Origin: Symsagittifera roscoffensis
Lineage: Eukaryota; Xenacoelomorpha; Acoela; Convolutidae
DNA: 60,000 bases
Assembly (NCBI RefSeq): GCF_963678635.1
Contig: NC_087070.1
Span: forward strand, 51,506,514 to 51,566,513
Direction of reading: 5' to 3'
A model generated the notes under the pieces. It was given only the letters and a program-made list of their open reading frames with translations. It ran no database searches and was not told the origin of the DNA. Positions 20,301 through 30,000 of the stretch are shown here, one piece after another; the first letter of the stretch is position 1, and each line of letters begins with the position of its first letter. The position numbers and the translations under genes were made by a program.

Positions 20301-20464
20301 CTACTCTTGTAGGCTGCTGTCTTCCATCGTGCCAGAACCATGGGGGCCGTCTCTCTCAAGTATTTCTCCGAGACCGCATCCGCCGAAGGACTTCCCAATC
20401 CCTCCACGTCTCTCTTCCTCTTGCGAGACCTCACGTCTTTACTCGGGGGCGTTGTCGTTACCAT
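17306..20464 (-). CDS. ORF-Z: large accessory protein of element A, 1,052 aa, function unknown
   Basis: An uninterrupted frame. The first ATG (20,464) overlaps the stop of the upstream ORF as TGATG, although the frame stays open upstream to about 20,525. The N-terminus is basic and nuclear-signal-like (RSRKRKR). A Cys/His cluster with spacing C-x4-C-x4-H-x-C-x4-C lies at residues 525-542 from the ATG, and a second dense cluster (HGDCPCHC) at about 789-796. Both suggest metal binding. The rest is largely helical and charged, with no signal peptide, so it does not look like an envelope protein. Element B has a collinear homologue broken into at least seven pieces. I recognise no family. Confidence 0.75.
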   Translation of the reverse strand: MVTTTPPSKDVRSRKRKRDVEGLGSPSADAVSEKYLRETAPMVLARWKTAAYKSSYEPRKLLDVEKEMEIPASSATEEDFKPQRIKMKRGSTSGQTWEVDVGNEWVSNEHQATGKQVTSDPLEKNKTRNTARPWWVALETLQELEDCLKKLDSGVSRKRRNWATQQKAGINKLELGRQLKRIWQSLLKDHFEEAMRTSSSASPLMANPFIRTAGQLMFAWSLLGIELETLTSYDKLKLGGKNLEVYRMLMQHVARDNSGLSMARRKDATCFLRWTMSMMTESTILACHQRAIGSKTLERRVSTVILNVYQSTGIEKEDGSRQSLESHRKLDEIRRFYNKKFEEKHDVHRNLAPPGEYSKPNKKGEYQYVSGVMGMAYNPFLDLEAGGAHSNYEVAELLKFWIERTMEIYPVERERPSLGLILERTPEVISVPRSSKRVELRMGNGNGTLTTNLGVVWKLLRPSWCPHPHASLIEEVTERVRLAPTEDEDLATLSIVHRLILPHMKESSEMTSGTGSVKKMEPGSCLDSTCGNGEHTCDGRSCVRIQSFQKEDLVTWLEDITEREKSEIQIVAECYASTTVNLATALDFFSRMCSLQSLERLESEHHLVTALSVESWPGVLQVTQKHIKSWKVGLEAEMGFPMSEAYGLPLNAKSLVGSVMTNLCGSHYPLHMAMVEVSSQRVLIDKAFSVPKCVRLARMSHHSHKLLRKIRGTVPKEQRDDLSEIWGEELLGLESENTSDLEIQNVTGKPMVGAPNLGEVDVIHEKMMELEPLLEASGERNLRSIDLTHGDCPCHCLAQTVWYPVQANLCLIWDVEEIRSLGLPEHQQKVTILVVSTMLALRCMEENIAKYRESKTPTAESIHAIDYSRRLELFETACKVFAIPMEVRHVWSRLRFFPWFRATLTSWLYVATKYHMRKHQKEYRQFQAEIGPDAFKRPLLTHRNAITTGWKRVGRVSRDNTRARESILEEDLAKNVSLSLHNSFCLNRESKDKSLPNQAKRLQEQWEWMRSYEQLKAWEEIVISSDDKEALLEQITVSKVSGSGTLRAKNTR

Positions 20465-22097
20465 CACTGATTCGACTTCCTTGTCTCCCCCCAACCCTTC
20501 CAACTTTTGCCTCCCCCTGCTCGAGCCTTAAAGATATTAGTACTTTTAATTATATTAATAGTTCCGACCTTATCCCCCCTTACATGTTCAATTATTTTAT
20601 CGTCAGTTTTATGTTTCGGAGTAGAGCTGTCTTTACATTTGTCATCTCTGGTCTTTCGTGGTGCCTTCCTCAACTCGACCATCTTGCTCAGCAGCTCTTC
20701 TCTAGCTTTCTACTCCAGACCTGTCCCCACCAGGATAGGTTCTCCGAACTTCACCACCGTGTCCCACAGCTCCTCCTTGAAATCGTCCAATGTGGTGTCG
20801 TCGTCCACTTCTCTATTAAAATCGCTCAAGAATTTTCGCCAAGCATCCGCATCCAGGGTACCTAGGAAGGCATCCCTGTTTCCCTCGAAGGTGTTTTTCT
20901 CCCTTTTGTCCGCACTCAAGAAGATCATTCCCATGTTGGGATTCTCACTCGTCAGTGGCAACTCTAGGTTCTTGCGAGGAGATGAGGTCAAAGGTGGCGT
21001 GGGGGTGTCTGCCCAATTTTCTCCACTCAGATCTTTCAACAGCTCTTGTGTGGTGAACTCTTCCTCTGATGGCTTCTGCTCCGGGGTATTTCCCACCTCC
21101 ATATCCTCTCCTGCCTCGCTGAGAGTCTCATCCATGCTCTCCTCCCCCGATTCTGCTTCTCTTCTCTCAAGAATCCTTCTGAATCGATCCTCTACGGGAC
21201 CACTCCTTTTATCCCCAGGGGTATCCACTGATAGGGGTGCTGGCGTAGCTGGACCCGTTTCCTTGTACTCTGTCAGGGCCACGTGCAATGGACCTGCTGC
21301 ATCCAGTTTTTTTCCTTCCTGATTCCTTTCCACCTGCTCTAGTCCGTAAGGTGCCCGGTATCTCCTTGTGGCAAACAGCACTTCGTCTGCTTTCAGTGCG
21401 ATATGCCCTTCATTCACTATCATCCTGCCATCGTCCCACACCGGCAACTGGTTCTCTAGACCTCCCCGCTCAAGTATTCTCAAGGCATCTCGCACCTCGA
21501 ATTTCGGGGGCATCGACCCTCTCATTTTCTTGGCTTGAGTTGTCCATGAACTTATCTTCGCATCGATGGTGTGAAAATAAATCGCTGCAGTGTAGCCGAT
21601 GAAGAGAGGATCCCAGCCGTCGATGAACTCCTTCTGCTGTTCTTCGGTTGCTGCTCTTGCGAAAAGGGATGGGACCACCAGGGAGCTGTTCGTCCCCAGG
21701 GTCATTCTCCTCACTGTCGGGAATTCGGGAATGCTTGCTGGCAGGACTTCCTTCTCCAATATCGCTTCTAACTCCCTCTTCACCAGCTCGAAGCTCTTCT
21801 TCCATGCGGGAATTCTCAAGATCTCTTACCCACTTGCTGTCAGGGGGTTTAGGTTCCAGAACTTGGGATAAGTCTCGATGGGGCCTTCGCGCTTGCCTCC
21901 CATCCTGCACTGCAGTTGTCCTCGAAAATTGTATGCCACCAACTCCGGATCCTTCACCTTTCCGAAGAGCACCGTGTTGCTCATCTGCGCCCTTAGCACC
22001 TCCTGTTGACACCAATTAAGTGTCGTTCCATCTAGTATGCTTATGAGGCTCACGTGGGTCACTGAGTGTCTATAAGCTTCCACCAGAGGATCTGGAA
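20464..22097 (-). pseudogene. ORF-Y of element A, interrupted by two in-frame stops
   Basis: The same frame runs from about 22,097 to the TGA at 20,464. It is cut by TAA at 21,826-21,828 and TAG at 20,710-20,712, where element B has sense codons. The middle part is open for 369 codons (20,710-21,819). The sequence is acidic with Pro/Ser-rich linkers and no recognised domain. The 3' end overlaps ORF-Z by the TGATG junction. The 5' end was lost with the 3.2-kb deletion. Confidence 0.6.
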
Positions 22098-22106
22098 ACG
22101 CGGCTC

Positions 22107-22952
22107 CTAGGACGCTGATTCAGACGGTATCCACACCTCCAGCCCTTCGTTCATATGTTCTTGAGCAGCACGATCGAGGTTGAATCGTCCCTTCGACCTA
22201 GGAGCCTCATCCACCTCCATGCGTGACTCTGGCCTTGAGCCGGTCACCACCCGCTCTTTGGGCCTAGCCCCCTTCTGCATGTCGAGCTCGCGCTGTCGTT
22301 GTTGGATCCTTTCAAGCTCTGACTTCAGCTGCTCGCAATTGGCGGCAATCTCCCGCACCCTTTCTGCCTGTAGCTGTTCAGCTCTCATCATGTCCAGTTC
22401 CCTCCGCGCTTGATCCCTCTCAACTTTTGCCTGGTCTCTCTCGAGCACCGCTTGATCCCGGTCGAGGTTCGCCTTGTTTCTCTCCCGCTGAGTCCTCTCA
22501 AGCTCTCTCTTCATGATGCTGACGTCCGGATATGCTTCCCTCGTCTGCTGTGCTCGAGACATCAATGGTGTCTTGCTCGTGCTCTGGCCCGTGGATCTGG
22601 CTGATGGTCTGGCCGGTAGTGGGAATTCCCCTGCTCCATACTCAGTGTTATTACCCAAGCCAGGGTTCTTTGCCAAATCGAACCCCCTTATTGCTCCATC
22701 CACGTTCCAAGACAGCCACCTGGTTTGCTCTTGATTAGATATCCCATCGGTGGTGTAGCCCACCATCAAAACTGCTTCTGTCGCAGACTCCCGACACTCG
22801 CCCTCATCCTCCAACTGGAGGATGGCGTTCAACATCACTGCCATTCTCTCGTCCACTTGAGTATAATCCAGGTCCCTCAGACGTCTATATAATTCGTCAA
22901 GTGTGGGTTTTTTCAAAGCCGTTGGCATGGACTTCCAGAATCGATCTGTCAT
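22107..22952 (-). CDS. ORF-X of element A: coiled-coil protein, 281 aa, truncated by deletion
   Basis: It starts MTDRFWKSMP at 22,952. Residues of about 150-235 form a coiled coil with a heptad-like tandem repeat (LERDQAK and variants). It ends GLEVWIPSESAS. In element B the homologous sequence continues into an SGNH hydrolase domain; here the frame stops at the deletion junction about 10 bp downstream. The protein may serve as an oligomerising N-terminal part, but alone it lacks the enzyme. Confidence 0.6.
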   Translation of the reverse strand: MTDRFWKSMPTALKKPTLDELYRRLRDLDYTQVDERMAVMLNAILQLEDEGECRESATEAVLMVGYTTDGISNQEQTRWLSWNVDGAIRGFDLAKNPGLGNNTEYGAGEFPLPARPSARSTGQSTSKTPLMSRAQQTREAYPDVSIMKRELERTQRERNKANLDRDQAVLERDQAKVERDQARRELDMMRAEQLQAERVREIAANCEQLKSELERIQQRQRELDMQKGARPKERVVTGSRPESRMEVDEAPRSKGRFNLDRAAQEHMNEGLEVWIPSESAS

Positions 22953-23414
22953 TTCCGTAAATCTCCAAGTGATCTTGAGTATTCAGTTCTACCTGAGCAA
23001 CTTGAGTATTACCTGAGCAACTTGAGTAATACCTGAGCAACTTGAGTATTACTTCTTGAGGTGTCGTTCAACTTGTGTTCTCTTTCTTCAATTGAATACA
23101 GTTGAGAAGTCAATTTGACTTTACCAAATCAATCTGAAAATAACACTCCTTTTTTAGACAAGCAGGTGGTGTTCCTAACCTAAAAACCCCCTTTACTATT
23201 ATAGTTAAAACCCTTTCCTTTCCGTCCTATTTAAAATAGTTCAATTGGAAATTTTCTAAAAACATGCAGATTCATTTTATGTTTTAGCACCATCAATCTA
23301 TTAAAATGTTAATTGTCATGCCAATCACCTCTAAAATTCTCTACCTGTTTTGTACCCCCACACCAACTCGAGATTCTTCCCTCATGCCCAACTCAAGACC
23401 CCCGCGTACCCGAC
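22953..23414 (-). promoter_or_regulatory. Conserved non-coding gap between pol and accessory block (element A)
   Basis: The gap is non-coding in both elements yet alignable, with shared GCTAAAACAT, AATGAATCTGCATG, CAATTGAACTATTTTA, GGTTTTAACTATAATA and TTAGGTTAGGAACA. Just before the ORF-X start there are three tandem copies of a unit containing CTCAAGTTGCTCAGGTA (22,983-23,053). Such a gap is where a subgenomic promoter or splice acceptor would be expected. Confidence 0.5.
23134..23143 (-). promoter_or_regulatory. Candidate 3' splice acceptor TTATTTTCAG (element A)
   Basis: The identical ten bases occur in element B at 46,324-46,333, in both cases 180-230 nt before the ORF-X ATG. It could create a spliced mRNA for the accessory proteins. 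This is inference from conservation only. Confidence 0.35.
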
Positions 23415-24632
23415 TCAGGCGATGCTCAAGTAGTATTTCTTGTGAAGATGCACCAATATCTCAGTTTCTGCGAAGACCACGTGTAGGATAGCGTACAATT
23501 CCCTTGGGCTCAATTTCCCCCTTTTTGGGTCATACACCGGCATTGAGACCTCCGTTATCCCTCTCTCAATCATGAAGTCTCGTAGTCTCGTTAGTGCCAA
23601 CATCACGTGTTCAGGACCGATCGTGTTTCTGTCATTGACCCTCGTCACTAGGAAGCACAGATATTTGCCCGGGACTTGTGCTACTGATGGTGGAAGCGCG
23701 GCCATTCCTCCCAGTCCCGGTCTCTGTCTAAACAGAAACTCCACGTTCTGGTATTCTCTCTTGAAGTCTGCTTCCAGTCTTGATTTGAAACTCATGTCCA
23801 CCGTGATACAGATTGCGCTAGTCCTGTCTGACAGAATGAAGTCACTATCCGTTATCAGGATATTCTCTGAGTATTCGTTTGGTATTTCAAACTTCGTTTT
23901 GAAATTCCGTCCTATGGTAGGCTCGGCCTCCTCCCCTTCCAGCTCCAGTCCGCACTTTTCTCTCACTTCTCTGAGTTTCTTTATCATCAAATTTTCGGTG
24001 TGGGTAAGTCCTACCCCCACTCCCCGGACAAAAATATTTATCGACGTCCCCGTCGATGATGCTGGGTCTGAATTATCTGGCGGAATGTCGAGCGGGCTGT
24101 CTGTTGCCGTCCAGCCGAAAAGAGGATCCTCCGTTTTCATGTACTTCCCCGCTGATATGTCAACTTGCTGTATGCTCTGTCCTTCCTCGCTTTCGTTCTT
24201 GACATCGCGCATCCATTCTAATATCCTCAGGTTCGTATTTTCCCTCCTATCTATCTCGCTCTGTTCTAAATCCGTCTCCCGCTCCGGCGTCGAGTAGTCT
24301 TCCTGTGGATAGTGTTCATTATCATTGATGATCCGCCATTCACCATCTGCCGCCAGCTCGCCCACACTTGTTAATTCTCTGCTTAGGTCATCGGGCTTTA
24401 TCTTGTCGATCAGGAAATCGTCTCCGTACCTGTTGTACCTCATGCCTGTGCGTTTGCGATTGCCACTCCTTGTCCCCGCTGCTATTGACAAGTCTGGTTC
24501 TGTCCACTTCGGCACCTCACCTTGATCCGGATCGTTCCAATCTTCCTCCACAAAAGATTCCGCTTCAGAGTCCGCGTCTATTTTTTCGTTGTCATCCAAA
24601 CTCAAGTTTTCATTGCCATCATTTTTTATCAC
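23415..24632 (-). CDS. Pol C-terminal extension with macro-domain-like fold (element A)
   Basis: 405 open codons, shifted by one base relative to the integrase frame near 24,625; in element B the two are fused. Residues 1-250 are acidic linker with a conserved MRYNRYGDDF. Residues of about 255-398 resemble a TARG1/OARD1-type macro domain: a strand and CITVDMSFKSRLEADFKREY, then GKYLCFLVTR, a helix ALTRLRDFMIERG, the hallmark ITEVSMPVYDP and a final strand EILVHLH. Macro domains bind ADP-ribose. The positions of the TARG1 catalytic Lys and Asp appear to be Arg and Gly here, so binding without hydrolysis is possible. The protein ends KKYYLSIA. Confidence 0.6.
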   Translation of the reverse strand: MIKNDGNENLSLDDNEKIDADSEAESFVEEDWNDPDQGEVPKWTEPDLSIAAGTRSGNRKRTGMRYNRYGDDFLIDKIKPDDLSRELTSVGELAADGEWRIINDNEHYPQEDYSTPERETDLEQSEIDRRENTNLRILEWMRDVKNESEEGQSIQQVDISAGKYMKTEDPLFGWTATDSPLDIPPDNSDPASSTGTSINIFVRGVGVGLTHTENLMIKKLREVREKCGLELEGEEAEPTIGRNFKTKFEIPNEYSENILITDSDFILSDRTSAICITVDMSFKSRLEADFKREYQNVEFLFRQRPGLGGMAALPPSVAQVPGKYLCFLVTRVNDRNTIGPEHVMLALTRLRDFMIERGITEVSMPVYDPKRGKLSPRELYAILHVVFAETEILVHLHKKYYLSIA

Positions 24633-25877
24633 TGGTGCCTTTCTCGTTCACTTCACATGCTGGTTCCACCAGTAGGTACTCTAGTCCCTCCATGTCTTTT
24701 GGTACACACCAGTCCTCTGGGGATGGGATATGAGGCTTCAGGTTCTCATAATGTGCTGCTCGCCCAGTACTCAAGCGGTAGAACCGTCCTTGTTGATGTA
24801 CTTCAGTTATCATGAATGGTCCTCTCCATTTCTTGAGTAGTTTCTTCGTCCCTTTGGGCGGTATCACATTCTGGAAAACCCACACATACTGGCCCACTTC
24901 ATATGGCTTCGCCTGTATTATTTTTTCATCATATTTCTTGCGCTGTCTCATTTGTGCCTGCGCAGTTTTCCTCCTGCACAGCTCGTTAATTTCCTGCTGT
25001 CTCCTGATCGCCTCTTTCACGTAAGCTTGAGGTGACGTCCTCTTTCCTTCATACTCCGGGTAAAAGAACGTCAGGGGCATCGCTCTCTCTTTGCCTGTCA
25101 ACATCATGAATGGGCTGATACCCGTCGTTGAGTGTTGAGTACTGTTGTATGCTCCTACGACTTGAGGCAGATACTTATCCCAGTCCGTCATGTATCTAGA
25201 GCAGTATACCCTCAGCATGTTCACCAACGTTCTATTCTGTCTCTCTACCAGTCCGTTGGTCTGAGGGTGGTAGGTAGTTGAGTGTGCTTGAGCAATGTGT
25301 GACCTCTTCATTAATTCCTTAGTCAAGTCCCCCACAAAGGCTTTGCCGTTGTCTGACTGAAAAGTCATTGGACAACCATACCTTGATATCCAATGGGTTA
25401 TCAAGTGGTCACAAGTCTCCTCTGCCGAAGCTGTTTGACACGGCACCGCCTCTGCGAGCTTTGTGAAGTGATCAATTATAACCAGTATCTGGTTATACCC
25501 TGAGTCCATCATACAGATCTTTTGATGGTCTATTTGCACCACTTCGTTAAATTCCGAGCTTTCCACCGACTTGAGTGGGAATTTCATCTTCCTAGGGTCT
25601 TTCACTTGCAAACATGCCAGGCATGCATTCACCCACCTCTCACAGGCTTTCCTCAATCCTGGCCAATCGAACCTGTGAAGTATTCTTTGTTGCACTTTGT
25701 CTATCCCCTGGTGCCCCATTTGATCATGTGATCTGAATAGCACCTCTGTCTGATATAATTGTGGTAGTTTGATGAGGTTGTGCTTGTGTAATATCTTGTT
25801 TTCTTCTTTTGTCTTGCATGCTACAACCCCATCAGCCGTGTGATAGAGTAGCTCTTTCCTCTCTTTGTAGAACTGGC
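24619..25877 (-). CDS. Integrase of element A
   Basis: The zinc-binding HHCC module is intact (SHDQMGH, then CLAC). The catalytic core shows VVQIDHQ (Asp), FQSDNGKAF (Asp) and GLVERQNRT (Glu) with 35 residues between the last two, the D,D35E signature. The C-terminus carries KKWRGPFMITEV, the GPF motif of Ty3/gypsy integrases. There is no chromodomain; the macro-like extension occupies that place. The frame opens upstream to a break near 25,885 and closes at 24,619, overlapping the extension ORF by 14 nt in another frame. Confidence 0.85.
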
Positions 25878-27071
25878 TCAGGATCTGTAGCTGTCTTCCT
25901 CAAGTTCCCCTTTCTCCTTAGACCTCGTTCGGATCCATTTGGAGGGATTGCTTGTCATCTTGTCATTCTTCTGGGCTCTTACCAGGTCCGACAGCCTGTA
26001 TCTCGCTCTGACATGTTCCTTCAGCGCCATGATCTGCCCATTCATCTCCCCAGGGTTGTGGACGTCGTCATTCAGCTTCTTGCATACTATCCTCCTCACC
26101 ACCTTCATATCGTCTTCCGGAACCAGATTTGTTCTCACATTCGAATTGCATGATAGCTCCCTGAATGGCTTCCTCGAAACTGCAATCCTTTCAAATTCTT
26201 CACCACCTCGTATCTCCTGCATGTCCAAGTTGAAGGTTCCCGAGGACGGATCTGTTTGTAGTTCCCTGTCGTAGTGTCTAATCTTTTCTTCTGCCAATAT
26301 CATGTGCAGAGATTATCTTGATTGTCACTGCTCGCTTCCGAATCCACATCCCATATTTCACACTCCCCGGACAAATTTTCTCCTTCAGTGTTTTCTTCTT
26401 CTGCGGACGTGGACCGCTCCCCGGATCTTGACCTGGTCCCAGGTATTCAGCTTCTTCCTTGAATTCCACTCTCTTTCTCCTGACTCTAGTCTGTTCAAGT
26501 AATTCAGCTGGGATCTTTTCAACCAGTGACTGCACCACTTCCTTCCCATCAAGGTTAGTCACCTTCGAGGTATTTCTATCACTGGCTGTCCCGCTCTTTC
26601 GCAGTATTGTGACCTCAGGTTCCTCTTTACAGTTTTGTTGAATCACGGGCTTATCATCTGCTAGTCTCTCGAGTAGCCCCTTTAAGTCCTCGTCTATTTG
26701 TGCTTCCCCCGTTTCTACTTGGTTGAGATCGTAGCCTTTTGCTTTGAACGTCTCCCTCACGATCTTTGACTTAAGCATTATTCCTATAGGCATCCCTCGG
26801 TTCTTTCTTAAGATTGTTTTCTTCGTGGTTTCCTTTGGTAACTCGGGGTGATCTTCTATCGGTTTGCCTGATTTGTCCAACCATCTCGTGAGAGGAAGAC
26901 TGTCATACATTTCCTTGTCCATGAAGGAGAAGCCATATTTGATTTCAGGTCTATATGCCTCCCTCTGTTCTTGTCTCTCGTAGAACTCCGTCTTCTTGCT
27001 CAAGCTGTCAGCATTTTGATGTTTGTCTCGTGTTCTGTGCTCAATTATCATATTGTATCCGTCCAGGCGAA
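25878..27071 (-). pseudogene. RNase H end and pol linker region of element A (frameshifted)
   Basis: It starts after a one-base break near 27,070. The open frame 26,278-27,051 begins with the end of RNase H (EHRTRDKHQNADSLS) and then a 200-residue charged linker. A second break near 26,290 leads into the frame 25,878-26,303 (ILAEEKIRHYDREL, RYRLSDLVRAQ). Element B has the same linker with its own breaks. The linker between RNase H and integrase is much longer than usual for Ty3/gypsy. Confidence 0.6.
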
Positions 27072-30000
27072 CTATCCACCTCCCAATGTAACTTTGTCCA
27101 TTGAGTACGTTTTCAGCCAGCTTAGTGCCCGGTTGTCGACTCGCAACTTGAATGGCTCGCTGCCTAGGTATGCCCGATATTTCTCGACAAAGGTAACCAC
27201 CGCGAACATCTCTGCTTTCGGTGCTCCGTACTTCATTTCCGTGTCACTTAAGACTTTGCTCCCGTACGCTATCGGTCTCAAGACTGTCTTCCCGTTCCAC
27301 TCTTGTTCTTGGTGGAGGATTCCAGATATCGCTACTACCGACGCGTCCGTATCCAGTACGTACATCCCCTTCTCTGTTGGCATCCCTAGTACTGGTGCCT
27401 CGCACAACTCTTTCTTTATTCTCTGGAATGATTCTTCTGCTGCGTTATTCCACGTGAAGTTCTTGCCCTTGTGCCTCATTAACTGTTGCATCGGATAAAC
27501 CTTGTCTGCGTAACCTTTGACAAATTCCCTATAGTAGTTTGCAAAACACAGAAAGCTCATCAATTGGTGTTCCGTTTTCGGCAATTTCCAAGTTAGGACT
27601 GCCTCTACCGCGTCTGGATCTGGTCTGATGCCGTGTTTGTCCACCATCCTGCCCAAGTATTTTATCGAGTCCTTGAGTATCTCACACTTTGATGGTTTGC
27701 ACTTCAGCCCCGACCTCCTCATACACGCAAAAACCTCGTCGAGTCTCTCAATGTGGTCCTCTAGTGTGGGTGTCGCTATTACCACGTCATCCACATAGCA
27801 CATTACCAGATTGCCGTACTTCTTCGTCACGCCTATCAGCGCGTGTGCCATCAACCGCTGAAACGTGGCTGTGGCATTGCAAAGTCCAAACGGCATCCGT
27901 TTCCATTGAAACAGACCCAACTCGCAGGCAAACCCTGTCTTGTCCCTGTCCTGCTTCCTCAGCGGTACCTGCCAAAAAGCCGAGCCTAAATCAAGAGTCG
28001 TAAAATATTCTGCATCACCTAACTTCGAGAGGCTCTCATCAATCCTAGGTATGGGATAGGCATCCTTCACCGTGACGGAGTTCAGGTATCGAAAGTCACA
28101 ACAAAACCTTAACTGGTCGCCTTTCTTTTTGGCCATCACTACTCCACACGCCCACGGTGATTTGGATCGTTCTATCATGTCATACTCTAGTAGCGTTTCA
28201 ATCTCCTTTCTACACGCATCCGATTTGTGTGGGGTCATGCGCCTCGCCCCCTCCCTGTGCGGTATTGCGTTTTCCTCAAGTTCTATTTCATGCTCAGCAA
28301 AATTGCAACACCCGATGTCCGCCTTATGTCTTGAAAAGACTTCTTCGTTCCGTTCTAGTACGTCCTTGATGGCTTCGAGCTGTTCGTCCGTGAACTTGCC
28401 CCTTAAGTGTTCAATTTCCGGTAGAACCGGTTTATCACCCTGTATTTCGTCTAATGTGGGCCGTTCCGGGAAATTCGAACAGCTCGATAGTCCATCGTCC
28501 GTCTCTGACTTAAGTGACTTCACAAGACCTGACGAATCTTTTATTTTATTCAATCGTCTCAAGATACAAATCTTGTCCCTATGATTGGGACAATCAACAA
28601 CTTCATTTTGTTTATGGTTTTCATTCATTTCATATCGAGTTTTGACAGGTAAAGCATATCCCAGTTTCCTCCCCCTCTGTATCGTGATTGGCATGTCAAG
28701 GGTATTCAACAAGACACTCACGCAGAGACCGCTCTTCGTAATCGAGAAGAATCTTCCTAAAACAGCAGCACTTTGACTATTTGGGTTTGGGACTACACAT
28801 ACCTGCTTGTTGTCACTTAGTTCATTGTAATTTTTCATTCGTAAGCTTACAATCGCCGCCTCGTTCGCCTTTAGTCTCACCCTCCTTCTCAAGAATACCG
28901 GTGCTTTGGTTTCATTTGCCATTATTAAATTTACCGGTTTGATTGCGTACCTCCTATCCGGGTTCCGTATCCTGAACATTGCGTTGTTTAGATCAATCGC
29001 TACATCAAAGTTCCTGATGAAGTCTCTGCCTAAAATAAATTGGTCAGACTCATCTAGGTTTTCTACCACACGAAAGCTCATCCACAGGTTACGTTCCCCA
29101 AGATTGAGGGCTATTATCGGCGTTCTGCCCAACAACCGCAGGGCCCCCTTGTTTGCAGCTGACAACCGTATTCTCGAATCTATCAAGTCATCTTTGTCGA
29201 AGCCCATTCGTTCCCAAGTTTCGATTGGTATGACGCTCAAGACTGCTCCTGTATCGAGTAACCCACGTAACTGAGTCTTTTTGCCACTTATGTCTAACAC
29301 GTGTCCTGTCACATCTGCCTCTGTCCCGATGTGCATCGCATCTTCTTCAAGCAAGGCGCAGTGTCCGATCGATCTCACTTTCAACTCTTCTCTCCCCACG
29401 TAGATTTGCCCAATTAAGTCTTCATCACATGTTATCATTGTTTTGGTATAGATGTTGATTCCATCTATATTTAGCATCACTTCATGTGGACCATAAGCTT
29501 CTGTGTACCTGTTATCAACACGTACCGACTTGCTACCCCCTCTCGTGAGTAGTGCTCTTAACGCTCTTGAAGTCGTTTGTGGACTTATACAACTCAAGTA
29601 ATCTGCGTACACATCAATGTGCATTATTGTCTGGTCACTTGGTTCGCTTAAGTTTCTCGTTACTTCGTGGCCGCCCACAGTGATTATTGACATCTTTCTT
29701 GCCCCAATCTTTGTTATGCCAAATGGCTTTCCTGTAACCATTTTTACCGTGTTGCAGTTTCCATTTTTTGTCGACCCCTCAGCAGCCTCTGGTATTGTCT
29801 GTGAGCAACTTAATGCTTCGTTCATCTTCTGTCTTAGGATTTCTTGCTTCAGTCGTTGTTCTATTTCTTTCGCTGCTAGGTCTTGTTTCACTTTGTTGAT
29901 GGCCTCCGCTGCCGCCTTCTCATAATCTATTTCTTGTGCGTTCTTCGCCGTGGCCTCTACTGCACTATTACATTGTGTTACAGCTTTCACTGTTTTCGTC

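Noticed and set aside
17306-20464. ORF-Z as an envelope protein
   Set aside because: No signal peptide, no C-terminal membrane anchor and no furin-like site seen. A basic nuclear-type N-terminus instead.
20464-20530. Programmed -1 frameshift between ORF-Y and ORF-Z
   Set aside because: The overlap has the right offset but no X XXY YYZ heptamer common to both copies. The TGATG junction explains the arrangement more simply.
18042-24815. Many plus-strand frames of 60-270 codons across the elements
   Set aside because: They are antisense shadows of the minus-strand gag-pol and accessory genes, without recognisable domains.
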